Shown here piece after piece: positions 1 to 8,834 of a stretch of 64,000 bases of DNA. This DNA is from Rhodoplanes serenus (GTDB lineage Bacteria > Pseudomonadota > Alphaproteobacteria > Rhizobiales > Xanthobacteraceae), in NCBI GenBank assembly GCA_945893145.1, contig CAMDDZ010000021.1:1-64000 (forward strand). The letters are read 5' to 3'. Both the position numbers and the translations under genes were made by a program. How positions within the stretch are numbered: the stretch's first letter is position 1; each line of letters starts with the position of its first letter. The notes under the pieces were generated by a model. It was not told the DNA's origin and made no database searches. It saw only the letters and a list, made by a program, of their open reading frames with translations.

Positions 1-55
1 CCAAAACCGCCGCCACAACGCGGTTACGTAGATCAAGGGAATATGGTCGGGCCAT
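1..55 (-). CDS. IS630-family transposase, N-terminal fragment (cut by window edge)
   Basis: The first 18 codons are visible and read MARPYSLDLRNRVVAAVL. This is the typical opening of the IS630-type helix-turn-helix transposase (MA.PYS.DLR.RVV). The protein would bind the element's ends and carry out DDE-type transposition. No ribosome site of note is seen. The remainder lies beyond base 1. The family call rests on this N-terminal signature alone. Confidence 0.7.
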   Translation of the reverse strand, partial: MARPYSLDLRNRVVAAVL

Positions 56-146
56 CCGTGCTGGCCTCCAGCCCAGCCAGCATCTTGAATCAGACCCAGA
101 CCGATTTGGGAATCCAAAATCGATTCAATCCAGACGAGTCACACTC
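1..146 (-). mobile_element. End of an IS630-family insertion sequence (runs off the window)
   Basis: On the minus strand this stretch is the 5' end of an insertion sequence: a terminal region of about 90 bases, then the start of a transposase reading frame at 55. The inner boundary is placed at a TA dinucleotide (147-148), the target that IS630/Tc1-type elements duplicate. The host reading frame on the other side stops 8 bases inside the element, as expected for an insertion. The other end of the element lies outside the window, so the target duplication cannot be confirmed. Confidence 0.72.
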
Positions 147-237
147 TAGGCTCCCAGGCGCCGAACGCCGCGCGAGTCGTGATGGCCGCAGCGGCGGCAG
201 TCGCTCCCGCCAGCAGCTGGCGTCGGTCGATCGGCAT
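139..237 (-). pseudogene. Tat-signal protein truncated by the IS (possible second SMP-30 paralogue)
   Basis: An ATG at 237 with AAGAGG upstream opens a clear twin-arginine signal: MPIDRRQLLAGATAAAAA, then a hydrophobic run to about residue 26, then AWEP. The frame then enters the IS end and stops after 32 codons. The gene lies 38 bases downstream of, and on the same strand as, the SMP-30-type gene. Exported SMP-30/gluconolactonase proteins in this group often start with a Tat signal, so it may be the remnant of a tandem paralogue. That identity is inference; the sequence shows only a signal peptide and an interrupted frame. Confidence 0.65.
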
Positions 238-275
238 ATCAGGCCTCTTGCGATGGGATGCTCGTGTCGCGCACG

Positions 276-1232
276 TCAACCGCCCGGCGCGCCTTGCGTG
301 TTGACGTAGAGTGCATAGACCGAATGGCTCGCCGCCATGAACAGGCGATTGCGCTTGGGCCCGCCGAAGCAAACGTTGGCGGCGCGCTCAGGCAGCAGGA
401 TCTGGCCGATCGGCTTGGCCTGCGGATTGAAGATGCGCACGCCGTCGAGCTCAGCCGTCATGCCCCAGCCGCACCACAGATTGCCGTCGACATCGACGCG
501 AAAGCCGTCCGGCGTCTCTTCCTTGGTGCAGGTGTAGAACGGCTTGCCGTTGGACAGCTTGCCGCCATCGCCGATGTCGAACACGAAGATCGCGCGTTTG
601 CCCGGCTTGCTTTCGATGACGTAAAGCTTCTTCTCGTCGGGCGAAAACGCCAGCCCGTTCGGCCGGTCAATCAGGCCGTCCGTCGCAATGGTCGCCTGCC
701 CGGTCTTGCCGTCGATCCGGTAAACCCGCTGCGGCAACTCCTGCTCGGCTGTCTCGCCGTTCCAATTGCCGGCGATACCGGCGTCCATGTCGGTGAACCA
801 GATCGAGTCGTCGGACTTCACCACAATGTCGTTTGGCGAGTTGAGCCGCTTGCCCTCAAACCGATCCATCAGCACCGTAACCTTGCCGTCGTATTCGGTA
901 CGTGTGACGCGCCGCCCATGCTCGGCGGTGACCAGCCGGCCCTGGCGATCACGGGTGTTGCCATTGGCGTAGTTCGAGGGCTTGCGATAGACCGAGGTCG
1001 TGCCGCTCTCCTCGTCCCAGCGCATGATGCGGTTGTTGGGAATGTCGCTCCAAAGCAGGCACCGCGCATCGCCGAAATAAACCGCCCCTTCCGCCCAGCT
1101 ATAGCCTTGCGACAGCCGTTCGACGCTCGCCAGCGGCAGGCGATACTTCTCGAAGCTCGGATCGAGCGCCTTCACGGCCGGGTCAGGGACGCGCTCGTTC
1201 AGCACCAGCGGCGCGGTCGTAGTCGGGTACAT
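276..1232 (-). CDS. SMP-30/gluconolactonase/LRE family protein
   Basis: Predicted six-bladed beta-propeller lactonase, 318 aa, of the SMP-30/regucalcin family, which hydrolyses sugar lactones using a bound divalent metal. Visible family motifs are WAEGA (metal-binding Glu), NSPNDIVVKSDDSIWFTD, PNGLAFSPDEKKLYV and TPDGFRVDVDGNLW. A longer frame exists, but the ATG at 1232 has GGGAGGA just upstream and gives the usual family N-terminus (VPDPAVKALDPSFEKYR). No signal peptide is seen, so it is probably cytoplasmic. The next gene on this strand is the IS-disrupted Tat-signal fragment. The substrate is unknown. Confidence 0.85.
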   Translation of the reverse strand: MYPTTTAPLVLNERVPDPAVKALDPSFEKYRLPLASVERLSQGYSWAEGAVYFGDARCLLWSDIPNNRIMRWDEESGTTSVYRKPSNYANGNTRDRQGRLVTAEHGRRVTRTEYDGKVTVLMDRFEGKRLNSPNDIVVKSDDSIWFTDMDAGIAGNWNGETAEQELPQRVYRIDGKTGQATIATDGLIDRPNGLAFSPDEKKLYVIESKPGKRAIFVFDIGDGGKLSNGKPFYTCTKEETPDGFRVDVDGNLWCGWGMTAELDGVRIFNPQAKPIGQILLPERAANVCFGGPKRNRLFMAASHSVYALYVNTQGAPGG

Positions 1233-1352
1233 CAAGTCCTCCCTCGCTTTTCTCGCATCAGCATAGCAGGGCTGCTGGCCAGCGAAGCCCTCAACCACCG
1301 CATAGCGCTATGCTATAGTCCGCCAGGCCCATCATCATCCCGGGATCGCGTT

Positions 1353-2300
1353 ATGGACACAATGCAGAAGAGCTTCGACCGCGCCGCCGAGGACCTCGGC
1401 AATGCCATCCACCTCGAACACGTCAACGTCTCGATCCCCGACCAGCGCATCGCCTCGCTGTTCTACGGGGCGGGGCTCGGCCTCACCCGCGATCCGTACC
1501 TGATGGTGATGGACGACAACATGTGGATGAACGTCGGGCGGAGCCAATTCCACCTGCCGTCCGGCAAGGCGCAAGTGCTGCGCGGCAAGACCGGCATCGT
1601 GATCGAAAACCGCGAGGCGCTGCTCAACCGTCTCAAGACCGTGCAGCCGAGACTCGCCGACACCAAATTCGCATTCGCCGAGCACAACGATTACGTCCAG
1701 GCCACCTGCCCGTGGGGCAACACGGTGCGGCTGCACGAGCCCGACGCCGCGCGCTTCGGCCGCATCAATCTCGGCATTCCCTATGTCGAATTCGACGTGC
1801 CGGTCGGCACCGCCAAGGGCATCGCCAAGTTCTACCAACAGATGATCGATGTTCCGGCGGCGGTCGTGAACGGCGACGGCACGACCGCGAAGGTCACGGT
1901 CGGTAAGCAGCAGTATCTGCTGTTCCGCGAGACCGACAAGCCGCTGCCCGATTACGACGAGCACCACGTCCAGATTTACGTGGTCAACTTCTCGGGTCCG
2001 CATAAGCGGCTCGGCGAGCGCGGCCTCGTCAACCGCGAGGACAACCAATATCAATATCGCTTCCGCGACATCACCGATCTCGACACCGGCAAGCACCTGT
2101 TCACCATCGAGCACGAGGTGCGAAGCCTCACGCATCCGATGTGCCTGCGCCCCCTGGTCAACCGCAACCCGGCGCAGACCGCCCGCAACTACTCGAACGG
2201 CTACGATCAGAACTCCTGGGCGATGGAGCCACAACACTTCGACGATCAGCGCGAGCGGATGCGGATGCAGCAAATGGCGGCGGCCGGCAAGGCGAACTAA
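1353..2300 (+). CDS. VOC-fold (glyoxalase/extradiol dioxygenase-like) protein
   Basis: A 315 aa protein with two vicinal-oxygen-chelate-like modules. The first begins HLEHVNVSIPDQ.IASLFYGAGLGL (about residue 18) and the second GIPYVEFDVPVGTAKGIAKFYQQ (about residue 145). VOC proteins are glyoxalases, dioxygenases or resistance proteins that use a metal in the fold. I cannot assign the three metal ligands with confidence, so no reaction is proposed. The frame is open far upstream, but that part lies antisense to the lactonase gene. ATG 1353 is chosen as the first start after it; MQKSF at 1362 is an alternative. Confidence 0.75.
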   Translation: MDTMQKSFDRAAEDLGNAIHLEHVNVSIPDQRIASLFYGAGLGLTRDPYLMVMDDNMWMNVGRSQFHLPSGKAQVLRGKTGIVIENREALLNRLKTVQPRLADTKFAFAEHNDYVQATCPWGNTVRLHEPDAARFGRINLGIPYVEFDVPVGTAKGIAKFYQQMIDVPAAVVNGDGTTAKVTVGKQQYLLFRETDKPLPDYDEHHVQIYVVNFSGPHKRLGERGLVNREDNQYQYRFRDITDLDTGKHLFTIEHEVRSLTHPMCLRPLVNRNPAQTARNYSNGYDQNSWAMEPQHFDDQRERMRMQQMAAAGKAN

Positions 2301-2362
2301 CCCATCTTCATCATCTTGGTGAAGCGCGGCAGCCTTAGGCTGCGCGAAAACAAGGTCTGCCT

Positions 2363-2983
2363 ATGATCGATTGCTACACCTGGATGACCGACAACGGTTA
2401 CAAGCCGCGTATGATGCTCGAGGAAACCGGCCTCGCGCATAAGATCATTCCGGTCAATCTGCGCGAAAAGGCGCAGATGTCACCGGAATTCCTCAAGATC
2501 AGCCCGGGACACAAGATCCCGGCGATCGTCGACAACGACGGCCCCGGCGGCGCGACCGTAACGCTTTGCGAGTCCGGCGCCATTTTCAAATATCTCGGCG
2601 AGAAGTCCGGCAAGTTTTATCCAAGCGATCCGGTGAGCCGCGCCAAGGTCGATCAATGGCTGTTCTACGGATCGGCCACCTTCACGACGCTGTCGCAGCA
2701 GTTCGGCCACTGGGTGGTGCGCAACCCCGAGAAGGTGCCGCAGCCGCAGAAGCACTACGACGCCGTGCTGCGCGACATGCTGTCGACGCTTGACCGGCAT
2801 CTCGGTTCGAACGAATTCGTCGCCGGCGCCTATTCGATCGCCGACATGACGATGTACCCGGACGTGCATCTGCACGGCGTCAAGGACATCGGGCTCAGCG
2901 AATATCCGAATCTCAAGCGATGGCATGACGCCATCGAAGCGCGCCCGGCCATCCAGCGCGCCTGGGGACCATTTCCGGCCTGA
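2363..2983 (+). CDS. Glutathione S-transferase family protein
   Basis: A 206 aa protein with the two-domain GST layout. The N-terminal thioredoxin-like domain (residues 1-80) carries the P-site and E-S motif (GHKIPAIVDNDGP, then LCESGAIFKYLGEKSG). The all-helical C-terminal domain ends YPNLKRWHDAIEARPAIQRA, typical of the family. GSTs conjugate glutathione to electrophiles or act in ring reduction and isomerisation. ATG 2363 follows AAGG at normal spacing. It lies 62 bases behind the VOC gene in the same direction, so the two may share a detoxification transcript. Substrate unknown. Confidence 0.9.
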   Translation: MIDCYTWMTDNGYKPRMMLEETGLAHKIIPVNLREKAQMSPEFLKISPGHKIPAIVDNDGPGGATVTLCESGAIFKYLGEKSGKFYPSDPVSRAKVDQWLFYGSATFTTLSQQFGHWVVRNPEKVPQPQKHYDAVLRDMLSTLDRHLGSNEFVAGAYSIADMTMYPDVHLHGVKDIGLSEYPNLKRWHDAIEARPAIQRAWGPFPA

Positions 2984-2996
2984 CGCTGGAGCGTGA

Positions 2997-3377
2997 TTAG
3001 CGGTAGCCCAGATACCACAAGATGCCGCGGGTGACGCGCGGCGTCCGCAGCACTTCGAAACAAAGCGCCATCAGAGGCAACAGCCCTGCGATGGCCAGCA
3101 CGGCGGTCTTCACGTCGTGCTGAAGCAGCGCCGGTGAGCCCGTCGTCGCCGGCAAGATCAACACCAGCGATGACAACACAATCGAAAGAAAACCGGTCGT
3201 GAGGGCGCGCTGCCAGAAAGCGTCCTCACGCCGCGGTATCATCCCGGCGAACACGTAGATCGAGCCGCACATGAAGGCGCCGAGCAGTGCCGGCACGATG
3301 ACGTCGAAATGGAATGCCAGCAGGACTGCGATCAACAGGCCCAGCAGCCCAAACAGAATGTCCTGCAGTCGCGGCAC
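2997..3377 (-). CDS. Hypothetical small integral membrane protein
   Basis: A 126 aa protein with about four hydrophobic segments: residues 5-25, 28-47, 62-80 and 90-107. The polar loop REDAFWQRAL sits between the second and third. No catalytic motif is recognised. It starts with GTG at 3377, only 15 bases after the RidA stop on the same strand, so the two are probably co-transcribed. It converges on the GST gene with a 13-base gap. I do not recognise the family. Confidence 0.65.
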   Translation of the reverse strand: MPRLQDILFGLLGLLIAVLLAFHFDVIVPALLGAFMCGSIYVFAGMIPRREDAFWQRALTTGFLSIVLSSLVLILPATTGSPALLQHDVKTAVLAIAGLLPLMALCFEVLRTPRVTRGILWYLGYR

Positions 3378-3392
3378 GGCGTTCCGCTTCCG

Positions 3393-3743
3393 TTACCGCG
3401 CCGCCGTCACCTGAATCTCGATCATCTTCGCCGGCGATTGCAGCCGCGCCTCGATGCAGGCGCGCGCCGGGCCCGAGCCCGCCACCACCCAGGCGTCCCA
3501 CACCTTGTTGAATTCATCGACGGTGCGGATGTCCTGCAGCCAGATCACGGCTTGCAACAGCTTCGACTTGTCGGTGCCGCCCTGCTTGAGCAGGCCGTCG
3601 ATCTTGGCGAGGATTTCCTTGGTCTGCTCGCCCACGCTCTTGCCCACCGAGGTCTCGGCGGTGAGCCCGGCCAGATAGACGGTGTCGCCATGCACCACAA
3701 CGCGGCTCATGCGCGGGCCATTTTCGAAACGTTGGACGGTCAT
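3393..3743 (-). CDS. RidA (YjgF/YER057c/UK114) family protein
   Basis: A 116 aa protein of the RidA family, trimeric deaminases that clear reactive enamine/imine intermediates or have related roles in catabolic operons. The family pattern is visible: GDTVYLAG near residue 20, QTKEILAKID, and the conserved C-terminal block GPARACIEARLQSPAKMIEIQVTA with the substrate-binding Arg. ATG 3743 has AAGGAG 8 bases upstream; the longer frame has no such support. The small membrane protein follows on the same strand. The specific substrate is unknown. Confidence 0.88.
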   Translation of the reverse strand: MTVQRFENGPRMSRVVVHGDTVYLAGLTAETSVGKSVGEQTKEILAKIDGLLKQGGTDKSKLLQAVIWLQDIRTVDEFNKVWDAWVVAGSGPARACIEARLQSPAKMIEIQVTAAR

Positions 3744-3872
3744 CACGATCTCCTTGGTTGATGGCGACCCGCGCGTGCGTTGCGGTGCCGTGGGCGCGAG
3801 GTAGGATAAGCGAACGAAAATGCCCAGCCAATTCGGACTGACCGGCGGGGATTTTGCAAGGGGGCAAACGCC

Positions 3873-4838
3873 GTGAAGCTCACAACCGTGCTGGTCGCGC
3901 TGCTGCTCGGCGCGGCCGCAGCCGGGGACGCGCTCGGGCAAGCGCCGTATCCCAACCGGCCGATCCGCGTCGTCATCCCGTTCGGGCCGGGCGGCTTTGC
4001 CGACATCGTCATGCGGCTGGTCGGTCAGCGGCTGTCGGAGCGCAGCGGCCAGCAAGTGGTGATCGAGAACCGACCGAGCGCCGGCGGCGTTGTGGCGGCG
4101 GCGGCCGTCACGTCGGCGCCGCCCGACGGCTACACGTTGTTTGTGCTCTCAAGCGGGATCGCGCTCTCCAAATCGCTGCTCAAGACCATGCCGTTCGATC
4201 CGGAGACGGCGTTTGCGCCGATTTCGACGCTGGCGCTGTTCGACCTGCTGCTGCTGGTGAAGGCCGATTCGCCGATGCGAACGCTCGACGACGCGCTGAA
4301 AAGCGCGCGTGCCAACCCGAGCGCCTTCAACATCGGCACCATCAATCCCGGCAGCACCCAGAATGTCACCGGCGAACTGCTCCGCTCGGCGACCGGCATT
4401 CCGATGACCATCGTGCCGCACCGCACCACCGCCAAGGTGCTGACGTCGCTGCTTCGCGGCGACACCCAGATCGGGATCGAGTCCTACGCTGCGCTAAAGG
4501 CAGCGATCGACGCCGGCCAGATCCGCGCCATTGCGGCAAGCGGCGACGTGCGTTCCGCCATGCAGCCGAACGTGCCGACGCTGAAGGAAAGCGGCGTCAG
4601 CGCCGAGGTGGTGGGCTGGAACTCGCTGGTCGCGCTGGCGCAGACGCCCCAGGATGTGATCACGTTCCTCAACGGTCACCTCCGCGCCATCATCGAGAGC
4701 GCGGACTTCAAGCAGCGCATGCTCGACCTCGGCGGCGAGCCGAAGGCCAGCACGCCCGCGGAGCTCGGCGCGCGGCTCAAAGCCGACATCGAGATGTGGG
4801 CCGCGGTGGTCAAGAAAGCGGGCATCGAGCCGCGCTAG
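3873..4838 (+). CDS. Tripartite tricarboxylate transporter (TTT/Bug) substrate-binding protein
   Basis: A 321 aa periplasmic receptor of the TctC/Bug family. It has an N-terminal signal (cleaved near ALGQA), then the family opening YPNRPIRVVIPFGPGG.ADIVMR, the ENRPSAGGVVAA motif, and APPDGYTLF. Bug proteins bind carboxylates such as citrate or benzoate derivatives and pass them to a TctAB permease. No permease genes are in this window. The start is GTG 3873, preceded by AAGGGGG. It heads a cluster with an amidohydrolase and a second Bug gene on the same strand. Ligand unknown. Confidence 0.92.
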   Translation: MKLTTVLVALLLGAAAAGDALGQAPYPNRPIRVVIPFGPGGFADIVMRLVGQRLSERSGQQVVIENRPSAGGVVAAAAVTSAPPDGYTLFVLSSGIALSKSLLKTMPFDPETAFAPISTLALFDLLLLVKADSPMRTLDDALKSARANPSAFNIGTINPGSTQNVTGELLRSATGIPMTIVPHRTTAKVLTSLLRGDTQIGIESYAALKAAIDAGQIRAIAASGDVRSAMQPNVPTLKESGVSAEVVGWNSLVALAQTPQDVITFLNGHLRAIIESADFKQRMLDLGGEPKASTPAELGARLKADIEMWAAVVKKAGIEPR

Positions 4839-4854
4839 CGTTGCAAGGAACCAG

Positions 4855-5662
4855 ATGCCCGAATCCCCCAAGGTCGATACGCACGTGCATGTCTTCACCA
4901 CCGACATGCCGCTGATCGACAATCCGCGTCACGCCCCCGACATACAGTTTCACCCACCAGCAGCTGATCGCCACGCTCGATGCCAATGGGGTCGAGCGTG
5001 CGGTGATCGCCGCCGCGAGCCCGTGGGGCGATTACAACGACTATACGATTGCGGCGTTGCGTGCGCACCGGACACGGCTCCGCGGCACCATCATCTGCAA
5101 GCCGACGATCGAACGCACCGCGCTCGAAGCGATGAGCCGGGACGGCGTGGTCGGAGTGCGGCTGCCCTACATCAGCATGAAGCAAATCCCCGACATCACC
5201 AGCTTCGAATACCGCGCCTTCTTCCGACGCCTCGCCGATCTCGGCTGGCATGTCCATCCGCACATCGAAGGCGAGAAGCTGCCGATGATCCTGCCGACGC
5301 TCGAAGCCTCCGGCGTCCGCGTCGTGATCGACCACCTCGGGCGGCCAGAACCCAAGACCGGTATCAACGGCGACGGCTTCAAGGCCATGCTGCGCTCCAT
5401 CGACAAGGGTGGCACCTGGGTCAAGGTGTCGGCCGGCTACCGGCTCGGCCCGGCCGCGGTCGAATATGCGCGGGAGCTGGTGCGCACCGCCGGACCCGAC
5501 CGCCTGATGTGGGCGAGCGATTGCCCCTTCGTCGGGCACGAGAAGGAGTTCAGTTACCGCTCGACCATGGACTGGCTGACCGAATGCGTGCCCGATCCGG
5601 CGGCGCGCGCCAAAGTGTTCGGCGAGACGGCACTGAAATTTTATTTTGGAGAGGACCGATGA
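4855..5662 (+). pseudogene. Amidohydrolase (COG3618/PDC-lactonase-like), split by a frameshift
   Basis: The N-terminus starts at ATG 4855 (AAGGAA upstream) and carries the metal-binding KVDTHVHVF motif. From about base 4942 the family sequence continues in another frame (YSFTHQQLIATLDANGVERAVIAA), with VVIDHLGRPEPK and the terminal Asp region LMWASDCPF, up to the stop at 5662. One extra base near 4942 explains the shift. The intact enzyme would be a TIM-barrel hydrolase of the 2-pyrone-4,6-dicarboxylate lactonase/amidohydrolase-2 type. It sits between two TTT receptors. It may be a real pseudogene or a sequencing error. Confidence 0.82.
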
Positions 5663-6630
5663 TCGCTCGCATCCTGGCGGTTTTGCTCACCGCGCTTGGC
5701 CTTGCGCTGGCGAATGCGCCGCAGGCCTTGGCGCAATATCCTGATCGGCCGATCAAGCTGTTGCTGCCGTTTCCGGCCGGCGGCGCCGTCGACATCGTGG
5801 CGCGCGTGATCGCCGCAAAAATGGCCGACGATCTCGGCAAGCCCATTGTGGTGGAGAACAAGTCGGGCGCCGGCGGCATCATCGCAACCGACGCCACCGC
5901 CAAGGCCGCACCCGACGGCTACACGCTGCTGCTCACCACGCCGAACCACACCATCAATCCGGCCTTGCAGGCCAACATGCCCTACGACACCGAGAAGGAC
6001 ATCGCGCCCATCTCGATCGTCGCCGAAGTGCCCGAGGTGCTGGTCAGCCATCCGTCCGCGCCGTTCACCGATTTCCGCGGCTTCGTCGCCTACGCCAAGG
6101 CCAATCCCGGCAAGCTGAATTACGCCTCGGCCGGCAATGGCACGCTACCGCACATCACCATGGAATTGCTGCTGGCAAAGACCGGCATCAAGGTCGCGCA
6201 CATTCCCTATCGGGGCGCGGCTCCTGCGATGAACGATCTCCTGGCCGGCGTGGTCCAACTCAAGCTCGACACTTACGCGACATCCAATCCGCATGTCGTC
6301 GCCGGCAAGCTGCGGATGCTCGGCATTGCAAGCCAGCATCGCTCCAAGTTGATGCCCGACACGCCGACCATCGCCGAGATGGGATTGCCGGGCTACGAGG
6401 GCATCTTGTGGATTGGGCTGGTCGCGCCTGCCGGAACGCCGAAACCGATCATCGACCGGCTCGCCGCCGCCTCCGCCAAGGCGGCGCGTGCACCCGACGT
6501 CATCGAACGCTTCCAAGCCATCGGCGTCGATCCGGTCGGCGGCACCACCGCGGATCTTGCCGCCTTGATTGCGCGTGAGCTGATGCAATGGCGCGATCTC
6601 GCCAAGGCCGCCAACATCAAGGCCGAATAG
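5659..6630 (+). CDS. Tripartite tricarboxylate transporter (TTT/Bug) substrate-binding protein
   Basis: A 323 aa periplasmic receptor with a signal peptide ending ALAQYPDRP, then IKLLLPFPAGGAVDIVAR, the ENKSGAGGIIATD motif and APDGYTLLL, all Bug-family hallmarks. The ATG at 5659 overlaps the TGA of the amidohydrolase by four bases (ATGA), and GGAGAGG lies just upstream. That points to translational coupling, so the receptor and the hydrolase probably handle the same compound. The frame is also open upstream, but only as an out-of-frame reading of the hydrolase. Confidence 0.93.
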   Translation: MIARILAVLLTALGLALANAPQALAQYPDRPIKLLLPFPAGGAVDIVARVIAAKMADDLGKPIVVENKSGAGGIIATDATAKAAPDGYTLLLTTPNHTINPALQANMPYDTEKDIAPISIVAEVPEVLVSHPSAPFTDFRGFVAYAKANPGKLNYASAGNGTLPHITMELLLAKTGIKVAHIPYRGAAPAMNDLLAGVVQLKLDTYATSNPHVVAGKLRMLGIASQHRSKLMPDTPTIAEMGLPGYEGILWIGLVAPAGTPKPIIDRLAAASAKAARAPDVIERFQAIGVDPVGGTTADLAALIARELMQWRDLAKAANIKAE

Positions 6631-6673
6631 GCCGATCGCGAGCCTTCTGGTCGGTTGCCCCAGCGTCTCAGAC

Positions 6674-7642
6674 TTACTCCTTCTTCAAGCCCGCCTCGCT
6701 GATCATGCGGCCGTACTCGTCATAGCTTTTGCGAATCTGCGCACCAAAATCCGCCCCGCAGGTGCCAACCGCATAGAGGCCCTGCAAGGCGAGCTTGGCT
6801 TTCACCTCGGGCGCCCGCAGCGCCTCGCTGAACCAGCCATTGAGCTGGCTGAGCGTCTCCTTGGGCGTGCCGATCGGTGCAACGATGCCGAACCAGTTCT
6901 CCACTTCGGTGCCCTTGAATCCGGACTCATCCAGCGTCGGCACGTCGGGCAGTGGCTCGACGCGCTTCAGGGTGCCGACCGCGAGCGCGCGCAGCTTGTC
7001 GGCCTTGAGATGTTCCGACACCACCGCATAGCCACTGAACGCGGACGTGACGTGATTGCCCAGCACCGCGGTAACGGCCGGCGCGCTGCCCGGATAAGGC
7101 ACGAACGTCATCTGAACTTTGGCGGTCTTGGTAAAGTTCAGGAACGCGAACTGGAAGGTCGAACCAGGGCCGACCGCCGCCATCGTCAACTCGCCCGGCT
7201 TGGCGCGCGCCGCATCCAGCACGTCGGAGAATTTGCGATAGGGCGAAGCGCCGTTGACGACGAATACGGCGGGCGACTCCACCAGCATGCACACCGGATC
7301 GAACGCCGTTACCGGATGGTAGTTCGCCTTCCGGGTTTGGGCGTCGAGCAAATAAGTGTTGGCCGTCATCAGCAGCGTGTTGCCATCCGGCGCCGCGCGC
7401 GAAACCTGCTCGGTGCCGATCATGCCGCTGGCGCCCGGGCGGTTCTCGACCACGATGGTGATGTTCTGCATCCGCCCGATCTGCTCGGCCATCAGGCGAG
7501 CGATGAAATCCGTGCTGGCGCCAGGCGGCACCGGGACGATGATCCGGATTGTGCGACCGCTCTGCGACCACGCGCCGTGACCCGACAACGCGAGCAGCAT
7601 GATGGCGAAACAGGAAACGGCAAGACGGCGAAACGTGATCAT
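6674..7642 (-). CDS. Tripartite tricarboxylate transporter (TTT/Bug) substrate-binding protein
   Basis: A 322 aa Bug-family receptor. The signal peptide ends near GAWSQS and is followed by IRIIVPVPPGASTDFIARLM, the ENRPGASGMIGTE motif and APDGNTLLM. ATG 7642 gives a proper signal peptide; the longer frame upstream has none. It lies convergent with the previous Bug gene with a gap of 43 bases and stands alone on its strand. It is clearly diverged from the other receptors here, so a different ligand is likely. Confidence 0.92.
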   Translation of the reverse strand: MITFRRLAVSCFAIMLLALSGHGAWSQSGRTIRIIVPVPPGASTDFIARLMAEQIGRMQNITIVVENRPGASGMIGTEQVSRAAPDGNTLLMTANTYLLDAQTRKANYHPVTAFDPVCMLVESPAVFVVNGASPYRKFSDVLDAARAKPGELTMAAVGPGSTFQFAFLNFTKTAKVQMTFVPYPGSAPAVTAVLGNHVTSAFSGYAVVSEHLKADKLRALAVGTLKRVEPLPDVPTLDESGFKGTEVENWFGIVAPIGTPKETLSQLNGWFSEALRAPEVKAKLALQGLYAVGTCGADFGAQIRKSYDEYGRMISEAGLKKE

Positions 7643-7713
7643 GGAATGCCTCGAAGATGCGTGAGCGACCGTCCCAGCCTGCGCCGCTTCGCGCGATGCT
7701 GCAAGCCGACGCC

Positions 7714-8820
7714 TTAGCGCAATCCAAGGCCGGCGTGCGCCACCACTTTGCGCATGACGTTCGGCAGCGCCTCGCCATGCAGGTCCGCGAGCGCAACCCA
7801 GCGCATGCCGGAGGGCGCTTTGGTCTTGGCCGGCACGCGCGCCACATAGACCGATTGCTGGAGCGGGAAATGGGTGAAGCCGTGCTCGACTATGCCGGGC
7901 ACGCGCCGCCACGTTGCTTTCAAGGGCGCAGCGGCCAGCGCCTCGCCCTCATCGAACTCGTGCGTCCAGGGCGTCGAAGGCACCTCGGTCATGCCGCCAA
8001 GCAAGCCCTGCGGCGGACGGCTTCGCACAAGCACGTGCACATCAGCGCGCGTCACCACGAACGACGCGCCGCGGCGGAGCTTGCCTTCGATCTTCGGCGC
8101 CTTGCGCGGAAATGTTTCCGGGTCGCCCCGCCGCCGCGCCACGCAAGCCTCAATCCAGGGGCAGAGCACGCAGGCCGGTTTCTTCGGCGTGCAGAGCGTG
8201 GCGCCGAGATCCATCATGGCCTGCGCGAAATCGCCCGGCCGCCGGTCCGGCACCAGCGCCTCGGCGCGGCTGCGGATTTCCGTCTTGGCCGCCGGTAGCG
8301 GGGTCTCGATCGCATAGAGCCGGGCAATCACGCGCTCGACGTTGCCGTCGACTGCCGCGGCCCGCCGGTCGAACGCGATGGCCGCAACCGCCGCCGCCGT
8401 ATAGGCGCCGACGCCGGGGAGTGCGCGTAATTCCGCTTCGGTTTGCGGAAAGCGGCCGCCGTGCTGCTCCGCCACTGCCTTGGCGCAGGCGTGCAGGTTG
8501 CGCGCGCGGGCGTAATAGCCGAGCCCGGCCCAGGATTTCAGGACGTCATCGAGCGGAGCCGCTGCGAGCTTCTTCACCGTCGGCCATTTGCCGAGGAAGC
8601 GCACATAAAACGGCGCGACCGCCTTCACGGTGGTCTGCTGCAACATGATTTCGGACAGCCAGACGCGATAGGGGTCAGGCACCTCGCCGGGCATCGCACG
8701 CCACGGCAAGCGGCGGCGATGGCGGTCGTACCAGCGCAGCAGCGCGGCGGGCTCGGCCGCGCCATCCGCAACCCGCCCGGTCTTTGGCTTTTTTCGCTTC
8801 GCAGCGCCTGCTACCGTCAT
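7714..8820 (-). CDS. mutY: A/G-specific adenine glycosylase
   Basis: A 368 aa base-excision repair glycosylase that removes adenine mispaired with 8-oxoguanine. Visible signs are LPWR and PYRVWLSEIMLQQTTV (catalytic Glu region), the helix-hairpin-helix LPGVGAYTAAAVAAIAF followed by VDGNVERV (catalytic Asp), and the [4Fe-4S] ligands in C-x6-C-x2-C-x5-C (TLCTPKKPACVLCPWIEAC). The C-terminal third is the NUDIX-like 8-oxoG recognition domain. It is divergent from the DUF721 gene, with a palindromic repeat in the 83-base gap. This order is familiar in Rhizobiales. Confidence 0.96.
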   Translation of the reverse strand: MTVAGAAKRKKPKTGRVADGAAEPAALLRWYDRHRRRLPWRAMPGEVPDPYRVWLSEIMLQQTTVKAVAPFYVRFLGKWPTVKKLAAAPLDDVLKSWAGLGYYARARNLHACAKAVAEQHGGRFPQTEAELRALPGVGAYTAAAVAAIAFDRRAAAVDGNVERVIARLYAIETPLPAAKTEIRSRAEALVPDRRPGDFAQAMMDLGATLCTPKKPACVLCPWIEACVARRRGDPETFPRKAPKIEGKLRRGASFVVTRADVHVLVRSRPPQGLLGGMTEVPSTPWTHEFDEGEALAAAPLKATWRRVPGIVEHGFTHFPLQQSVYVARVPAKTKAPSGMRWVALADLHGEALPNVMRKVVAHAGLGLR

Positions 8821-8834
8821 GCCGAGACTTTAAT

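Noticed and set aside
258-1352. Upstream extension of the VOC protein frame
   Set aside because: This part is antisense to the SMP-30 gene and carries no recognisable domain; ATG 1353 is preferred.
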